Origin: Arthrobacter sp. efr-133-R2A-120
Lineage (GTDB): Bacteria; Actinomycetota; Actinomycetes; Actinomycetales; Micrococcaceae
Length of the DNA: 64,000 bases
NCBI RefSeq assembly: GCF_030209835.1
Contig: NZ_JARVRF010000003.1
Span: 1-64,000, forward strand
Direction: 5' to 3'
The notes under the pieces were generated by a model that was not told where the DNA came from, ran no database searches, and saw only the letters and a program-made list of their open reading frames with translations. Position numbers and translations under genes: made by a program. This document shows positions 43,781 through 53,392 of this stretch, in pieces. The number at the start of each line of letters is the position of its first letter. The first letter of the stretch is position 1.

Positions 43781-45069
43781 GCGTCGGCCTCCCGTTTCCG
43801 GGACGTGCCCATGAGCACTGCCGTGGCCGCCAGCACCGCAGCCAACACGACGCCGGCTGTCAGCATGGCAGCGGACGCTCCGATGGCGAACCAAAGGATC
43901 CCGAAGCCCGCTGACGCCGCCATCCGGCACAGGGCGACGACAGTCTGGGCGGCGCCGATGCTGGTGGCCACCTTCTCGGGCCTGACCAAGCGGCTGGCGA
44001 GCGCTGCCAGCACTCCATCGGTTGCGGCGTAGAACAGCCCCAATAGCATCAGGCAAGCCGCCGTGACACCGATCCCTCCGAAGGGGGCCGCCGCCAGCAC
44101 ATAGCAGGCCAGCAAGGAAAGGTGGCCGCCGAGGAACACCCGGACCCGGCCCCAGCGATCCGCAAGCCGCCCGATCGGAACCGCCAGGACAAGGTAGATG
44201 ATATTCGTTCCCACGTAAAGCAGCGGGAACCATTGCACGGCGAACGAGTCCCGGTCCTGCAGGACGAGGTAGATAAAACCGTCTCCAACAGTCAGCAAGG
44301 CCAGCAGCCCGGCCGTCACAAGAAGCCTCGTGAGTCCGGGTTCCTTCAGCTGGCTCCATCTAAAGGCAGGACGTGCGCTTGTCCGCGCCTCTGCCGCGCG
44401 CGGCGTCCTCCGGTCCGGCACCACCAAGACCAACACTGCTACGCCGATCACGGCGAACGCCACCGAGACCACAAAAACCGTGCCGAACCCGTTCGGGATC
44501 AGCAGGAGGACCAGGAACGCCAGCAACGGCCCTGTTGCGGCGCCGATGTTGTCCAGCATCCGGTGCACACCGAAAGATCTGGCCAGATGTTCCGGCTGGG
44601 CTTCCGCCGAGATCAGGGCATCCCGCGGCGCCGTGCGGATGCCCTTGCCGATGCGGTCGCCGGCGACGACCCCGATGAGCGACCAGAATCCGCCGACGAA
44701 CAGGAGCCCGATCCGTGCCAGCATCGACAGGCCATAGCCGGCCATGGCCACCCGCTTCGGGTGCCCGGTGCGGTCGGATGCCCAGCCGGCAGCAATTCGC
44801 ACGATGGCGCTGGCGCCCTGGTTGAGCCCGTCAATGAAGCCGTAAGCGATGGTGGAGAGGCCTAGGAACCCTGTGACGTACAGCGGGAGGATGGCCGAGA
44901 CGGACTCCGAGGAAATATCGGTGACCATGCTGACGATTCCAAGCCAGAGGATGACCGGCGACAACCGGAAGGCCACCCCCGGGCCGGCCTGCAGTTCCGT
45001 GCGTGCCGTGCTGGGATCCGTCTTACCGCCGGTGCGGTCAGCCATTGAAATGTACACAGGCGCCCCCAT
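43777..45069 (-). CDS. MFS transporter
   Basis: The 430-residue protein has 12 hydrophobic segments, with GWASDRTGHPKRVAMAG after segment 2 and GRLADRWGRVRVFLGG after segment 8. The FLG...YGFIDG and GDRIGKGIRTAPRDALIS stretches are typical of a subgroup of actinobacterial MFS proteins. ATG 45069 has GGAG 7 nt upstream; ATG 45093 or 45045 are possible. It precedes the propeller protein. Confidence 0.82.
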   Translation of the reverse strand: MGAPVYISMADRTGGKTDPSTARTELQAGPGVAFRLSPVILWLGIVSMVTDISSESVSAILPLYVTGFLGLSTIAYGFIDGLNQGASAIVRIAAGWASDRTGHPKRVAMAGYGLSMLARIGLLFVGGFWSLIGVVAGDRIGKGIRTAPRDALISAEAQPEHLARSFGVHRMLDNIGAATGPLLAFLVLLLIPNGFGTVFVVSVAFAVIGVAVLVLVVPDRRTPRAAEARTSARPAFRWSQLKEPGLTRLLVTAGLLALLTVGDGFIYLVLQDRDSFAVQWFPLLYVGTNIIYLVLAVPIGRLADRWGRVRVFLGGHLSLLACYVLAAAPFGGIGVTAACLMLLGLFYAATDGVLAALASRLVRPEKVATSIGAAQTVVALCRMAASAGFGILWFAIGASAAMLTAGVVLAAVLAATAVLMGTSRKREADA

Positions 45070-45204
45070 CCCTCGTCTCCGAACCAGTGGCATCCGGCGA
45101 TCCGGACAGCCCAGGCTTTCATGGCGGCAGTCTGTCAGCCGGAAGGTGGAATTGAGTAGCGTAGCACTACCTGTTTTAGGTACGTCTAACGGATTTCCGG
45201 GCCG

Positions 45205-46185
45205 CTACCAGCGGCCGTTGCGGGGTTTCGGCTGGCAGATTGGGCAAGTGTAGGAAGAGCGGTTCATGAATTGCTCGCGCTTGATCACACCCGGCAACCC
45301 TACAGCGGCGCAACGCCTGCACGGTTCGCCCGCCCGGCCATAGGCATCCAAGGACCGGGCGAAGTATCCCGACGCTCCGTTGACATTGACGTAAAGCGAA
45401 TCAAAGCTCGTCCCACCAGCCGCCAGGGCGTCGCTCATGACTTCCTTGGCGGCATCGACGAGCCTCACGGCATCGGACCGCTTAAGGGTGTCTGTCGGCT
45501 TGGCATAGTGGAGTTTGGCCCGCCAAAGGGCCTCATCGGCGTAGATGTTGCCTATCCCCGAAATAACTCCCTGATCCAACAGGGCACGCTTGAGCCCGGT
45601 CTTGCGGGCCTTGATCTTGCGGTAAAAATCGTCAAAGGAAAAGTGCGGATCCAGCGGATCACGGGCAATGTGGGAGGCTTCTTCGGCAATTTCCGGGAGG
45701 GGTGTCTCGCCTTGGCCCCCGGGCCCGCCGTCGGGCGTCGGTACAAGGGAGGTGACAAACAGTCCGCCGAAGATCCGTTGGTCCACAAACCGCAGCTGTT
45801 CGGGCATGCCGTCGGAACTGCTGAGCCGGAGGCGGACTTTGAGATGCTTCTCATCGGGAACCCCGGGGTCTTGCATGAGGAGTTGCCCGCTCATGCCGAG
45901 GTGCGCCATCAGCGCGACGCCGGGCATCGCCTCGGCGGACACGTCGCCGGCGGTGCCAGCGGCGCTGCGGGATTCCTCGGTCCGCAGGGGCATCCACAGG
46001 AACTTACCCCGGCGGACGACGTCCAAAACCGTAGAGTTCTCAAGGTTGCCGATAAAGTCTTCCGTGCCTAGCGCATGGCGGCGGATAGAGCGGGGGTCCA
46101 GGACGTCCACGGACGTGATGGTCCGGCCTCGTACCCAACGTGCCAGGCCACGGCGGACCACTTCGACTTCGGGCAGTTCCGGCAC
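45205..46185 (-). CDS. mutM: Formamidopyrimidine-DNA glycosylase
   Basis: The 326-residue protein starts [18 protein letters not shown] (catalytic Pro2 and Glu3), has the helix-two-turn-helix region ([20 protein letters not shown]) and a C-terminal zinc finger (PCRRCAAVG and YTCPICQPK). It removes 8-oxoguanine and Fapy lesions. A loop with [16 protein letters not shown] is longer than in E. coli. It follows rnc by 6 bp. Confidence 0.95.
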   Translation of the reverse strand: MPELPEVEVVRRGLARWVRGRTITSVDVLDPRSIRRHALGTEDFIGNLENSTVLDVVRRGKFLWMPLRTEESRSAAGTAGDVSAEAMPGVALMAHLGMSGQLLMQDPGVPDEKHLKVRLRLSSSDGMPEQLRFVDQRIFGGLFVTSLVPTPDGGPGGQGETPLPEIAEEASHIARDPLDPHFSFDDFYRKIKARKTGLKRALLDQGVISGIGNIYADEALWRAKLHYAKPTDTLKRSDAVRLVDAAKEVMSDALAAGGTSFDSLYVNVNGASGYFARSLDAYGRAGEPCRRCAAVGLPGVIKREQFMNRSSYTCPICQPKPRNGRW

Positions 46186-46191
46186 GCGGAC

Positions 46192-46923
46192 TCAGGCGCT
46201 GTGCGCAGGATCGGCTGGAGCGTCGGCTTTGCTGTTCAGCGTGACTTTGCTGTTCAGCGTGCGCCACGCATCCGCGGCGGCTTCCTGCTCGGCTTCCTTC
46301 TTGGAGTGGCCCGAGCCTTTGCCGTAGGCGGTGCCGCCGATCTGGAGCACTGCCTCAAAGGTGCGTGCATGGTCCGGACCGGAGCCTTCGACGGCATAGT
46401 AGATGGACCCGAGCTGACGGCTCGCGGCAAGCTCCTGCATGCTGGTCTTCCAGTCGGTGCCGGCCCCAAGGGCTGCGGCGTCCTTCAGCAACGGGCCAAC
46501 GAGCCGCATGACCAGTTGCCGGGCGGTCTCCATGTCGTTGGAAAGATAGGTTGCGCCAATGAGCGCTTCCATGGTGTCAGCGAGAATTGAAGATTTGTTC
46601 TTGCCGTCGGTGAGTCTTTCGCCCTGCCCGAGGTAGATGAATTCTCCGATGCCGAGGTCCCGGCCGATACCCGCCAAGGCGCGGGTGCTGACGACGGCGG
46701 AGCGCCGCTTGGCGAGTTCGCCTTCCGGCAGTGCCGGGTTGTCGCGGTACAGCGAATCGGTCACGGAAAAGCCCAGAATGGAGTCGCCCAGGAATTCGAG
46801 GCGCTCATTGGTGGGAATCCCGCCATTTTCATACGCGTATGAACGATGTGTCAGAGCAAGACGAAGCGTCTCGGCGTCAATGGAGACACCGAGACGCTTC
46901 AGAAGCTCTTCAGTTGAAGACAT
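46192..46923 (-). CDS. rnc: Ribonuclease III
   Basis: The 243-residue protein has the NERLEFLGDSILG motif (Glu40 to Asp47), DTMEALIGATYL and a C-terminal dsRNA-binding domain with GSGHSKKEAEQEAAADAW. It cleaves double-stranded RNA such as pre-rRNA. ATG 46923 is chosen; an upstream ATG (46980) overlaps rpmF. The tail holds a short duplication (LNSKVTLNSKA, 46229-46261). Confidence 0.94.
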   Translation of the reverse strand: MSSTEELLKRLGVSIDAETLRLALTHRSYAYENGGIPTNERLEFLGDSILGFSVTDSLYRDNPALPEGELAKRRSAVVSTRALAGIGRDLGIGEFIYLGQGERLTDGKNKSSILADTMEALIGATYLSNDMETARQLVMRLVGPLLKDAAALGAGTDWKTSMQELAASRQLGSIYYAVEGSGPDHARTFEAVLQIGGTAYGKGSGHSKKEAEQEAAADAWRTLNSKVTLNSKADAPADPAHSA

Positions 46924-46945
46924 CCTTGTCAGCCTTGTGGCGGAT

Positions 46946-47149
46946 TTAGACGTCTGCGACCTTGCGGCCCTTGTATTCAAGGAACAGCGCAGTCCCGGCG
47001 GAGTCGGTTACGACCTTTGCCTGGTGCGGCAGGCTGTAAACAACCTGGCCGTTTTCGATGGTCTTGACCAGGTTGGGGGCAGTTGCCTTCCACTGGGCAC
47101 GGCGGGCGCGTGTATTTGCGCGAGACATTTTCCGCTTGGGAACAGCCAC
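46946..47149 (-). CDS. rpmF: 50S ribosomal protein L32
   Basis: The 67-residue protein begins [20 protein letters not shown]. It has no CxxC pair, so it is the zinc-free form of L32. Its place between DUF177 and rnc is conserved. Confidence 0.95.
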   Translation of the reverse strand: MAVPKRKMSRANTRARRAQWKATAPNLVKTIENGQVVYSLPHQAKVVTDSAGTALFLEYKGRKVADV

Positions 47150-47181
47150 GGCTATCTCATTTCTCTTTTAGTCAGCACTTA

Positions 47182-47733
47182 CTAATCAGTTTGCCGGTCG
47201 GTCTTAGCCAGTTCAGCTAGGGCAGCCCAGCGAGGATCCAGGTCCTCGTGGTGGTGCCCCGGCTCGTCTTCCAGACGCACTCCGCATATTGAGCAGAGGC
47301 CCTGGCAGTCTTCCCGGCACACCGGCTGGAACGGCAGCATGGTTACAACCGCGTCCCGCAACACCGGTTCAAGATCGATTAGATCGTGCTCGACTCGACG
47401 TTGCTCTTCATCGTCTTCTTCGTCCGAAAGCTCGACGCCCTCATAGAAGAAAAGTTCTTGCACATTGACCTCAAGGTCATACGCAAGGGGATCCAGGCAT
47501 CGTCCGCATTCGCCCTTGACTTCAGCGAATACGGTTCCAGATACCAGAATTCCTTCGTGTACGGCCTCAAGCCTCAAGTCGAGCTCGATATCCGAGCCTT
47601 CCTGAACGCCAATGAGTGCCACGCCAAGGTCACTTGGCGCGGGTACATGTTCCGTGAGCGTCCGCATGCTTCCTGGACTACGTCCGAGGTCCTTGACGTC
47701 CAGCGTCAAAGGCGAACTTGCATCTCGCTTAAT
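47182..47733 (-). CDS. DUF177 (YceD) family protein, probable ATT start
   Basis: From ATT 47733 the product is 183 residues, with LTLDVKDLGRSPGSMR at the N-terminus, GECGRCLDP and CREDCQGLCSICG (four Cys). The family is linked to rRNA accumulation and lies beside rpmF. AGGAG ends 5 nt before the ATT. No ATG or GTG is in frame. The only other start, TTG 47709, has no ribosome site and would cut into the conserved N-terminus. So an unusual ATT start is inferred. Confidence 0.85.
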   Translation of the reverse strand: MKRDASSPLTLDVKDLGRSPGSMRTLTEHVPAPSDLGVALIGVQEGSDIELDLRLEAVHEGILVSGTVFAEVKGECGRCLDPLAYDLEVNVQELFFYEGVELSDEEDDEEQRRVEHDLIDLEPVLRDAVVTMLPFQPVCREDCQGLCSICGVRLEDEPGHHHEDLDPRWAALAELAKTDRQTD

Positions 47734-47855
47734 GAGAACTCCTGTAGAACATATGACCGACGTACCATCTTAGCCTGAACGCGCGAACGGACTCAAACCG
47801 GGTCAATTGCAACGCGTTCTGCCCGAGGTACCGATCCAGCTTACCCGTTGCGGGG

Positions 47856-48341
47856 CTACTCCGCTGCCGACCCGCCAGCCAGGAGCCTTTTGAGCACCGA
47901 TTTGGGCACGAAATCGGAGACATCGCCGCCAAGGAGGGAAATTTCCTTGATCAGCGTGGAGGACAAATGCAGGTAATGGGCCTCCGCCGGAAGAAAGACA
48001 GTCTCGACGCCGGACAATTGGCGGTTCATGGTGGCCATGGGAAGTTCGTAGTCAAAATCGGAAGACGAACGCAGGCCCTTCACGATCGCCGAAATTCCCC
48101 GGTGCCTGCAGTATTCGGCGAGCAGTCCCTCACCCATCGGCTCCACGATGATGCCCCGCAACGAAGCCAGGGTCTCCCGCGCCATGTCCATGCGTTCTTC
48201 CAGGCTGAAGCGGTACTTCTTCGCGTAGTTGGTGGACACCGCGACGACGACTTCGTCGAACAAGCCGGCGGCCCTTGCGATGACTTCCAAATGTCCGTTG
48301 TGGATGGGGTCGAAGGAGCCAGGGCACACTGCGCGTCTCAT
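47856..48341 (-). CDS. coaD: Phosphopantetheine adenylyltransferase
   Basis: The 161-residue protein has the nucleotidyltransferase H-x2-H motif (His14, His17 in DPIHNGHLE), AIVKGLRSSSDFDYELPMAT and STLIKEI, all CoaD marks. It makes dephospho-CoA from 4'-phosphopantetheine in coenzyme A synthesis, so it feeds the ACP phosphopantetheine arm. Confidence 0.95.
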   Translation of the reverse strand: MRRAVCPGSFDPIHNGHLEVIARAAGLFDEVVVAVSTNYAKKYRFSLEERMDMARETLASLRGIIVEPMGEGLLAEYCRHRGISAIVKGLRSSSDFDYELPMATMNRQLSGVETVFLPAEAHYLHLSSTLIKEISLLGGDVSDFVPKSVLKRLLAGGSAAE

Positions 48342-48446
48342 GGTTCGAACCTACCCCATCCGGGGCCGCAGGCACTATGGCGATACCATGGCTGAAACGG
48401 CGGGCCGGACGAGCCGGATGCCAGCACCCAGGAAGGCAACCCCACA

Positions 48447-49676
48447 GTGACGAGCCCGGCCTCTCTCAGCGAGAACACGTCCGTCGCCCCTTGGCAACGA
48501 GCCGCCAGCGGAGCAAACCTGCTTTCGGCCGACGGCAGCCTCGGAGTGACCATCTTCGAAGAGATGACCACCCTGGCAATATCCACCGGCGCCATCAACC
48601 TGGGCCAGGGATTCCCGGATGAGGACGGGCCTGCGGAAATCAAGGCAGCAGCCCAAGCAGCCATTACGGCGGGAGCCAACCAGTACGCACCAGGCAAAGG
48701 CATCCCTGAACTTCGCGAAGCCATCGCCGCGCACCAGGAACGCTTCTACGGACTGACCCCGGACCCGCAGACCGAGGTCATTGTGACCACCGGGGCCACT
48801 GAAGCCATCGCCGCCTCATTGCTCGCGTTCATCGAACCGGGCGACGAGGTGCTGACCTTCGAGCCCTTCTATGACTCTTACGGCGCCATCATTGGACTTG
48901 CCGGGGCCAAGCATGTGACCGCTCCTTTGCTGGCGCCGGACTTCCTTCCGGACGTGGACGCCATGGAATCGGCATTCAGCGAGCGTACGAAGCTTGTGCT
49001 CCTCAACAACCCGCACAATCCCACGGGCGCGGTATTCCCTCGCGAGGTGTTGGAACGAATCGTCGAACTCGCCCGGAAATACGATGCCGTGATCCTCAGC
49101 GATGAGGTCTACGAGCACCTCACCTTCGGGGTGCGGCACCTTCCGATCGCCAGCATCCCCGGAGCAGCCGAACGAAGTGTCACGATTTCCTCGGCCGGCA
49201 AGACGTTTTCGTTCACCGGATGGAAGATCGGCTGGCTCAGCGGACCGGCCCACCTCGTGGCAGCGATCCGCACCGTCAAACAATTCCTCAGCTACAGCTC
49301 CGGCACTCCCTTCCAAAGTGCAATCGCCGTAGGCCTCGCCCTGCCCGATGAGTTCTACGCCGGCATCGCGTCCGCTCTCCAGCACAAGCGGGACATCCTC
49401 GCTGAGGGACTGCGGGCCGCCGGCTTCGATGTCTACACGCCGCAGGGAACATACTTCATCAATGTGGACACCGCGCCCCTCGGCATCAGCGACTCCGTGG
49501 ACCTGGCACGAAGACTGCCGGGGCTCGTAGGAGTGGCTGCCATCCCCGTCCCGGTGTTTTGCCACCCGGAAGGCGCGGAAAGGACGCGCAGCCTTCTCCG
49601 ATTCGCGTTCTGCAAGAAGACCGAAGCATTGGAAGAAGCGGCCGCCAGGCTGGCCACCCTGCGGGACAAGCTCTGA
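48447..49676 (+). CDS. Class I/II PLP-dependent aminotransferase
   Basis: The 409-residue protein has Lys252 in SSAGKTFSFTGWKIGW as the PLP Schiff-base site, NNPHNPTGAVF (binding Asn) and ILSDEVYEHL (Asp). The N-terminal INLGQGFPDEDGP pattern suggests the YbdL/kynurenine-aminotransferase or DapC type (N-succinyldiaminopimelate aminotransferase). The start is GTG 48447. The substrate is not decided by the context. Confidence 0.87.
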   Translation: MTSPASLSENTSVAPWQRAASGANLLSADGSLGVTIFEEMTTLAISTGAINLGQGFPDEDGPAEIKAAAQAAITAGANQYAPGKGIPELREAIAAHQERFYGLTPDPQTEVIVTTGATEAIAASLLAFIEPGDEVLTFEPFYDSYGAIIGLAGAKHVTAPLLAPDFLPDVDAMESAFSERTKLVLLNNPHNPTGAVFPREVLERIVELARKYDAVILSDEVYEHLTFGVRHLPIASIPGAAERSVTISSAGKTFSFTGWKIGWLSGPAHLVAAIRTVKQFLSYSSGTPFQSAIAVGLALPDEFYAGIASALQHKRDILAEGLRAAGFDVYTPQGTYFINVDTAPLGISDSVDLARRLPGLVGVAAIPVPVFCHPEGAERTRSLLRFAFCKKTEALEEAAARLATLRDKL

Positions 49677-49678
49677 CT

Positions 49679-50467
49679 GTGTCCACCGGCCAAAGTCACG
49701 AGGGACGGCGTTTCCTGCGGACCACCGGGCAGCATGCAGCGATCGAGGCCGACGCGCTGATCGACGGTGCCTACATCCTGCGCATCGGCGGCGCCGAGCA
49801 ATCCCATGTCAATCTCGCGGAACCCGCGGAAATCTTCTACGAGTACCTGCGGCGGATCGGCCATGTGGTGGATCTGGCCGCGCCGGCCGAACAGGCCATC
49901 ACTGCCCTTCATCTTGGCGCGGGGGCCTTGACCCTGGCCCGCTACATCGAGGCGACGAGGCCCGGTTCGGAACAGCACGCCGTCGAGCTCGAACGTGAAT
50001 TGCTCGATTTCGTGCTGCAGAAGTTGCCCATGCCGCACGGCACCCGCTTGGAGACCCATATCGGCGACGCTCGCGAAACCCTCGCCGAACTGCCCGCGGC
50101 ACTCGAGTTCGACGTCGTGATCCTGGACATCTTCTCCGGTCCCGAGGCTCCGGCGCATATCGCCTGCCAGGAGTTCTATGAGGAGGCCGCGGCGCGGCTC
50201 CGGCCCGACGGGGTGCTCATCGTCAATGTCGGCGACGAAGCGGCCTTGACCCTGGTGCGCAGCCAGGTCGCCGCGATGCGCCGGGCGATGCCCGACGTTG
50301 CCGCCTTCGCCGAGAGCGGCATGTTCGCCGGCCGGTACCCCGGCAACATCATCCTGGTGGGGACGCGCCGGCCGTGGCCAGCCGGCTGGACAGCGGAACT
50401 CCTGGCCCGGGGGCCGCATCCGGCGGCTGTACTGAGCGGAGTGGAGCTGGACCGGATTTCGGGCTAG
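49679..50467 (+). CDS. Spermidine-synthase-like methyltransferase-fold protein
   Basis: The 262-residue protein starts at GTG 49679, 2 nt after the aminotransferase stop. It has ALHLGAGALTLARYI (motif I of the AdoMet-type fold), DARETLAELP and DVVILDIFSGPEAPAH, as in spermidine-synthase-like proteins. It lacks the full N-terminal strands of polyamine synthases. The true reaction is unknown. Confidence 0.78.
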   Translation: MSTGQSHEGRRFLRTTGQHAAIEADALIDGAYILRIGGAEQSHVNLAEPAEIFYEYLRRIGHVVDLAAPAEQAITALHLGAGALTLARYIEATRPGSEQHAVELERELLDFVLQKLPMPHGTRLETHIGDARETLAELPAALEFDVVILDIFSGPEAPAHIACQEFYEEAAARLRPDGVLIVNVGDEAALTLVRSQVAAMRRAMPDVAAFAESGMFAGRYPGNIILVGTRRPWPAGWTAELLARGPHPAAVLSGVELDRISG

Positions 50468-50481
50468 CGCCGGTTATCGGG

Positions 50482-50510
50482 CTAGCGCAGCGTCGCCGAG
50501 CATGCGCTAG
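50482..50510. terminator. Hairpin between converging genes
   Basis: CTAGCGCA (50482-50489) and TGCGCTAG (50503-50510) pair exactly. It lies between the spermidine-synthase-like gene and rsmD and includes the rsmD stop codon. No U-tract follows. Confidence 0.45.
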
Positions 50511-51073
50511 ACGGGTTCGGCGAACCAGAGCTTGGTTTCGCCGTACTTCTTGTCGGCAAACCGTTCGAGGGTGTCCGGCCAGTCCGGTTCCGGTGACCGT
50601 GAGGAACGCTCGACGACCACCACGGCGCCTTCATCGAGGTGGAAGGCAAGCTTGGCCAGGACAGCCTTGAGGGAAGGCTCATCCAAAGGGTACGGCGGAT
50701 CCAGGAACACCAGGTCCCAGAGGACCTCATCCGCCGCGCGTTCCAGGAAGGACTCCACTTTGGAACGATGGACCGAGACGATCCTGCGTCCGAGCACTTG
50801 GTTGGCCATGTCTGCGTTTCGCTGGCAGACCTCGGAGGCGCGCGCATCGAACTCCACGAGTTCGGCCGAGCGCGCGCCCCGGCTGGCACCTTCGATGCCT
50901 AGCGAGCCCGAACCCGCATAAAGATCCAAAACCCGGGCGTCGTCGATCGCGTCGAGGGCTTCGAGCCGCGAGAACAAGGCCTCCTTGACGCGGTCCGTCG
51001 TGGGCCTGGTGGCGTTTCCCGGGACGCTGACCAGCGGATTGCCGCCGACCATGCCGGCAATGATCCGGCTCAC
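50507..51073 (-). CDS. rsmD: 16S rRNA (guanine966-N2)-methyltransferase RsmD
   Basis: The 188-residue protein has RPTTDRVKEALFSRL, VLDLYAGSGSLGIEGASRGA (AdoMet site) and FLDPPYPLDEP (DPPY catalytic motif). It methylates G966 of 16S rRNA. The start is GTG 51073 with GGGGAG 7 nt upstream. It follows recG, 51 bp away, in the same direction. Confidence 0.93.
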   Translation of the reverse strand: MSRIIAGMVGGNPLVSVPGNATRPTTDRVKEALFSRLEALDAIDDARVLDLYAGSGSLGIEGASRGARSAELVEFDARASEVCQRNADMANQVLGRRIVSVHRSKVESFLERAADEVLWDLVFLDPPYPLDEPSLKAVLAKLAFHLDEGAVVVVERSSRSPEPDWPDTLERFADKKYGETKLWFAEPV

Positions 51074-51124
51074 CGGCCAACTCCCGGGGCGCCGCACACA
51101 GGCGCGCCTTCAGGCATGGATTCC

Positions 51125-53392
51125 TTAGCCGCGTTCAAGGAACGCCTCCTTTTCGGGGTTCAGATATTCGTCAATTGCCGCGGCCAGGGCTTGTTGCCCC
51201 TCCAGCAGGGGGTCGTTCGCCACGAGCCACTGGGCATCGGTTCGGGCACGGGCGATCACGTCCTCATGCTCCAGGACCCGCAACAGCTTAAGGGTGGAGC
51301 GCCCGCCGGATTGGGAGGCGCCCAGGATGTCGCCTTCCCGGCGTAGCTTCAGGTCTTCCTGGGAAAGCTCGAAGCCGTCGGTAGTGGAAGCAACGGCATC
51401 GAGGCGCCTGCGGCTTGGATGGCCGGGTTCGAGCGTCGTGACCAGAAGGCACGTCCCCGGGAGACCGCCGCGGCCCACCCTCCCGCGCAGCTGGTGGAGT
51501 TGCGAAATACCGAAGCGGTCAGCATCGAGGATCACCATCAGCGTGGCGTTATGGACGTCCACGCCCACTTCAATGACCGTGGTGGACACCAGCAACTGGG
51601 TCTCGTTGGCGGTGAACGAGGCCATGGTTTCGGACTTGAGCGCCGGATCCTGCCGTCCGTGGAGGGGCTCCACCCGGACACCGCGCAGGGCGGGCTCCTG
51701 GCTGAGCGTTTCGACGACCGCGGTCACCGAGGCGAGCTCGCGCGCGGGGCCCTCTTCCGAAAGTTCGGCGTCGCTTGGCTCTGCTTCGCCCGGGCTGAAG
51801 TCGCCGTCGTCGTCGTCTCCGATCTTGGGACAGACGACGTACACCTGGTGGCCGGCGTCGATCTCTTCCCGCGAGCGTTTCCAGATCCTCGCCGCCCAGC
51901 CCGGATTTTCTGCGAGCCCGACGACGTGGGTGGAGATGGGCGCCCGGCCGGCAGGGAGTTCGTCCAGCACGGACGTTTCGAGGTCGCCGAAGACGGTCAT
52001 GGCAACGGTGCGCGGAATCGGAGTGGCGGTCATCACCAAGAGGTGGGGCGGCCGGTTGGCCTTGGCACGCAGGGCGTCGCGCTGTTCCACCCCAAAGCGG
52101 TGCTGCTCGTCCACCACGATCAGCCCCAGGTCCTGGAACGATGTTTTGTCACTCAGCAGCGCATGGGTGCCGATCACGATCCCGGCGTTGCCCGAGGCCG
52201 CGTCCAGCATGGCTTGCTTGCGGGCGGCCGCCGGCATGGAGCCTGTCAGCAAGGCGACTTGGACCGATCCGGGGCCGCTGTCCAGCAATCCGGCCCCGCC
52301 CAGCATCCCGGCGCCCCCGAACAAACCGTCGCGGGCCAGTGGGCCCAGGGTCCTCCGGATGGAATCGAAGTGCTGTGCCGCGAGGACCTCCGTGGGTGCA
52401 AGCAGTGCAGCCTGCCCGCCGGCATCCACCACTTGCAGCATGGCCCGCAAGGCCACGATCGTTTTTCCGGAACCGACCTCGCCCTGCAGCAAGCGGTTCA
52501 TCGGCGAGTCCTGTGCCAGCTCGTGGGAGAGCGTCTTACCGACCGCGGCTTGGCCTGCCGTCAGCGTGAATGGCAGTTGCCGGTCGAAGGAAGCAAGGAG
52601 CCCTTCGGGCAGGGGCCGACGGGCGGTGGCCTCCTCGGCAGCCAACTGGGCCCGGCGCCGCGCCAGCGCAGTCTGCAGAACCAGTGCTTCCTGGTAGCGG
52701 AACCGGTCACGGGCGCGCTGCCAGTCCGCCGCTGTTTCCGGAGAATGGATCAGCCGGTACGCATCCCCTACTCCCAGGAATTTCTCCCGGGACGCGATGT
52801 CGGCAGGCAGCGGATCCTCGATGCTGTCCACATCGATGGTGTCCAGGAGCGTGGTGATGACCTTGTGGATGGACCAACTGGTGAGCTTCGCGGTGGCCGG
52901 GTACACGGGAATGGGCATGGCCGCGAGCTTTTCCGGATCGACGGAACCGGCCAGCTCCGGGTCCTCGTCGAGCAGCATGAAGTCCGGATTGGTCATGCCC
53001 AGGGATCCGCCGTAGCGGCTGACCTTCCCGGAGAACATCACCCGGCGCCCCGGCTGGAGTTCGCTGCGGGCGCGGAAGCCGTTGAAGAAACTGATTTTTA
53101 ACGTTCCCGGAATCTGCTCACCGCTGGCCTCGTCCGTGACCACGACGTCCGTCAACGATCCCCGCCTTGCCCGCATTTGCCGGGTTGAGTTGGACAGGAC
53201 CCTGGCGATGAGGGTGGCCTCTTCATCCAACGGCAGTTTGCTGATGGGCGTCAGCTCCCCACGGCTCAAGTAACGGCGGGGAAAGTAGTTCAGCAGCTCC
53301 CCGACAGTGTCCAGGCCAAGGTGCTTCTCGATGACGGAAGCGGAGCGTTTGCCGATCCTCCGCTCAAGGGGAAGCTGAAGCTCAGTATTCAT
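51125..53392 (-). CDS. recG: ATP-dependent DNA helicase RecG
   Basis: The 755-residue protein has the N-terminal wedge/OB domain (GRRVMFSGKVSRYGGSLGMTN), Walker A (GEVGSGKTIVALRAML), DEQH in IVVDEQHRFGVEQRD, and the helicase C domain with QLRGRVGRGG. It unwinds stalled replication forks and Holliday junctions. Its start overlaps the DAK2 stop by 11 bp. Confidence 0.95.
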   Translation of the reverse strand: MNTELQLPLERRIGKRSASVIEKHLGLDTVGELLNYFPRRYLSRGELTPISKLPLDEEATLIARVLSNSTRQMRARRGSLTDVVVTDEASGEQIPGTLKISFFNGFRARSELQPGRRVMFSGKVSRYGGSLGMTNPDFMLLDEDPELAGSVDPEKLAAMPIPVYPATAKLTSWSIHKVITTLLDTIDVDSIEDPLPADIASREKFLGVGDAYRLIHSPETAADWQRARDRFRYQEALVLQTALARRRAQLAAEEATARRPLPEGLLASFDRQLPFTLTAGQAAVGKTLSHELAQDSPMNRLLQGEVGSGKTIVALRAMLQVVDAGGQAALLAPTEVLAAQHFDSIRRTLGPLARDGLFGGAGMLGGAGLLDSGPGSVQVALLTGSMPAAARKQAMLDAASGNAGIVIGTHALLSDKTSFQDLGLIVVDEQHRFGVEQRDALRAKANRPPHLLVMTATPIPRTVAMTVFGDLETSVLDELPAGRAPISTHVVGLAENPGWAARIWKRSREEIDAGHQVYVVCPKIGDDDDGDFSPGEAEPSDAELSEEGPARELASVTAVVETLSQEPALRGVRVEPLHGRQDPALKSETMASFTANETQLLVSTTVIEVGVDVHNATLMVILDADRFGISQLHQLRGRVGRGGLPGTCLLVTTLEPGHPSRRRLDAVASTTDGFELSQEDLKLRREGDILGASQSGGRSTLKLLRVLEHEDVIARARTDAQWLVANDPLLEGQQALAAAIDEYLNPEKEAFLERG

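Noticed and set aside
43781..44359. Long N-terminal extension of the propeller protein
   Set aside because: The added 193 residues run opposite no gene signal but overlap the same-strand MFS gene in another frame; the ATGA junction at 43777-43780 is the natural start.
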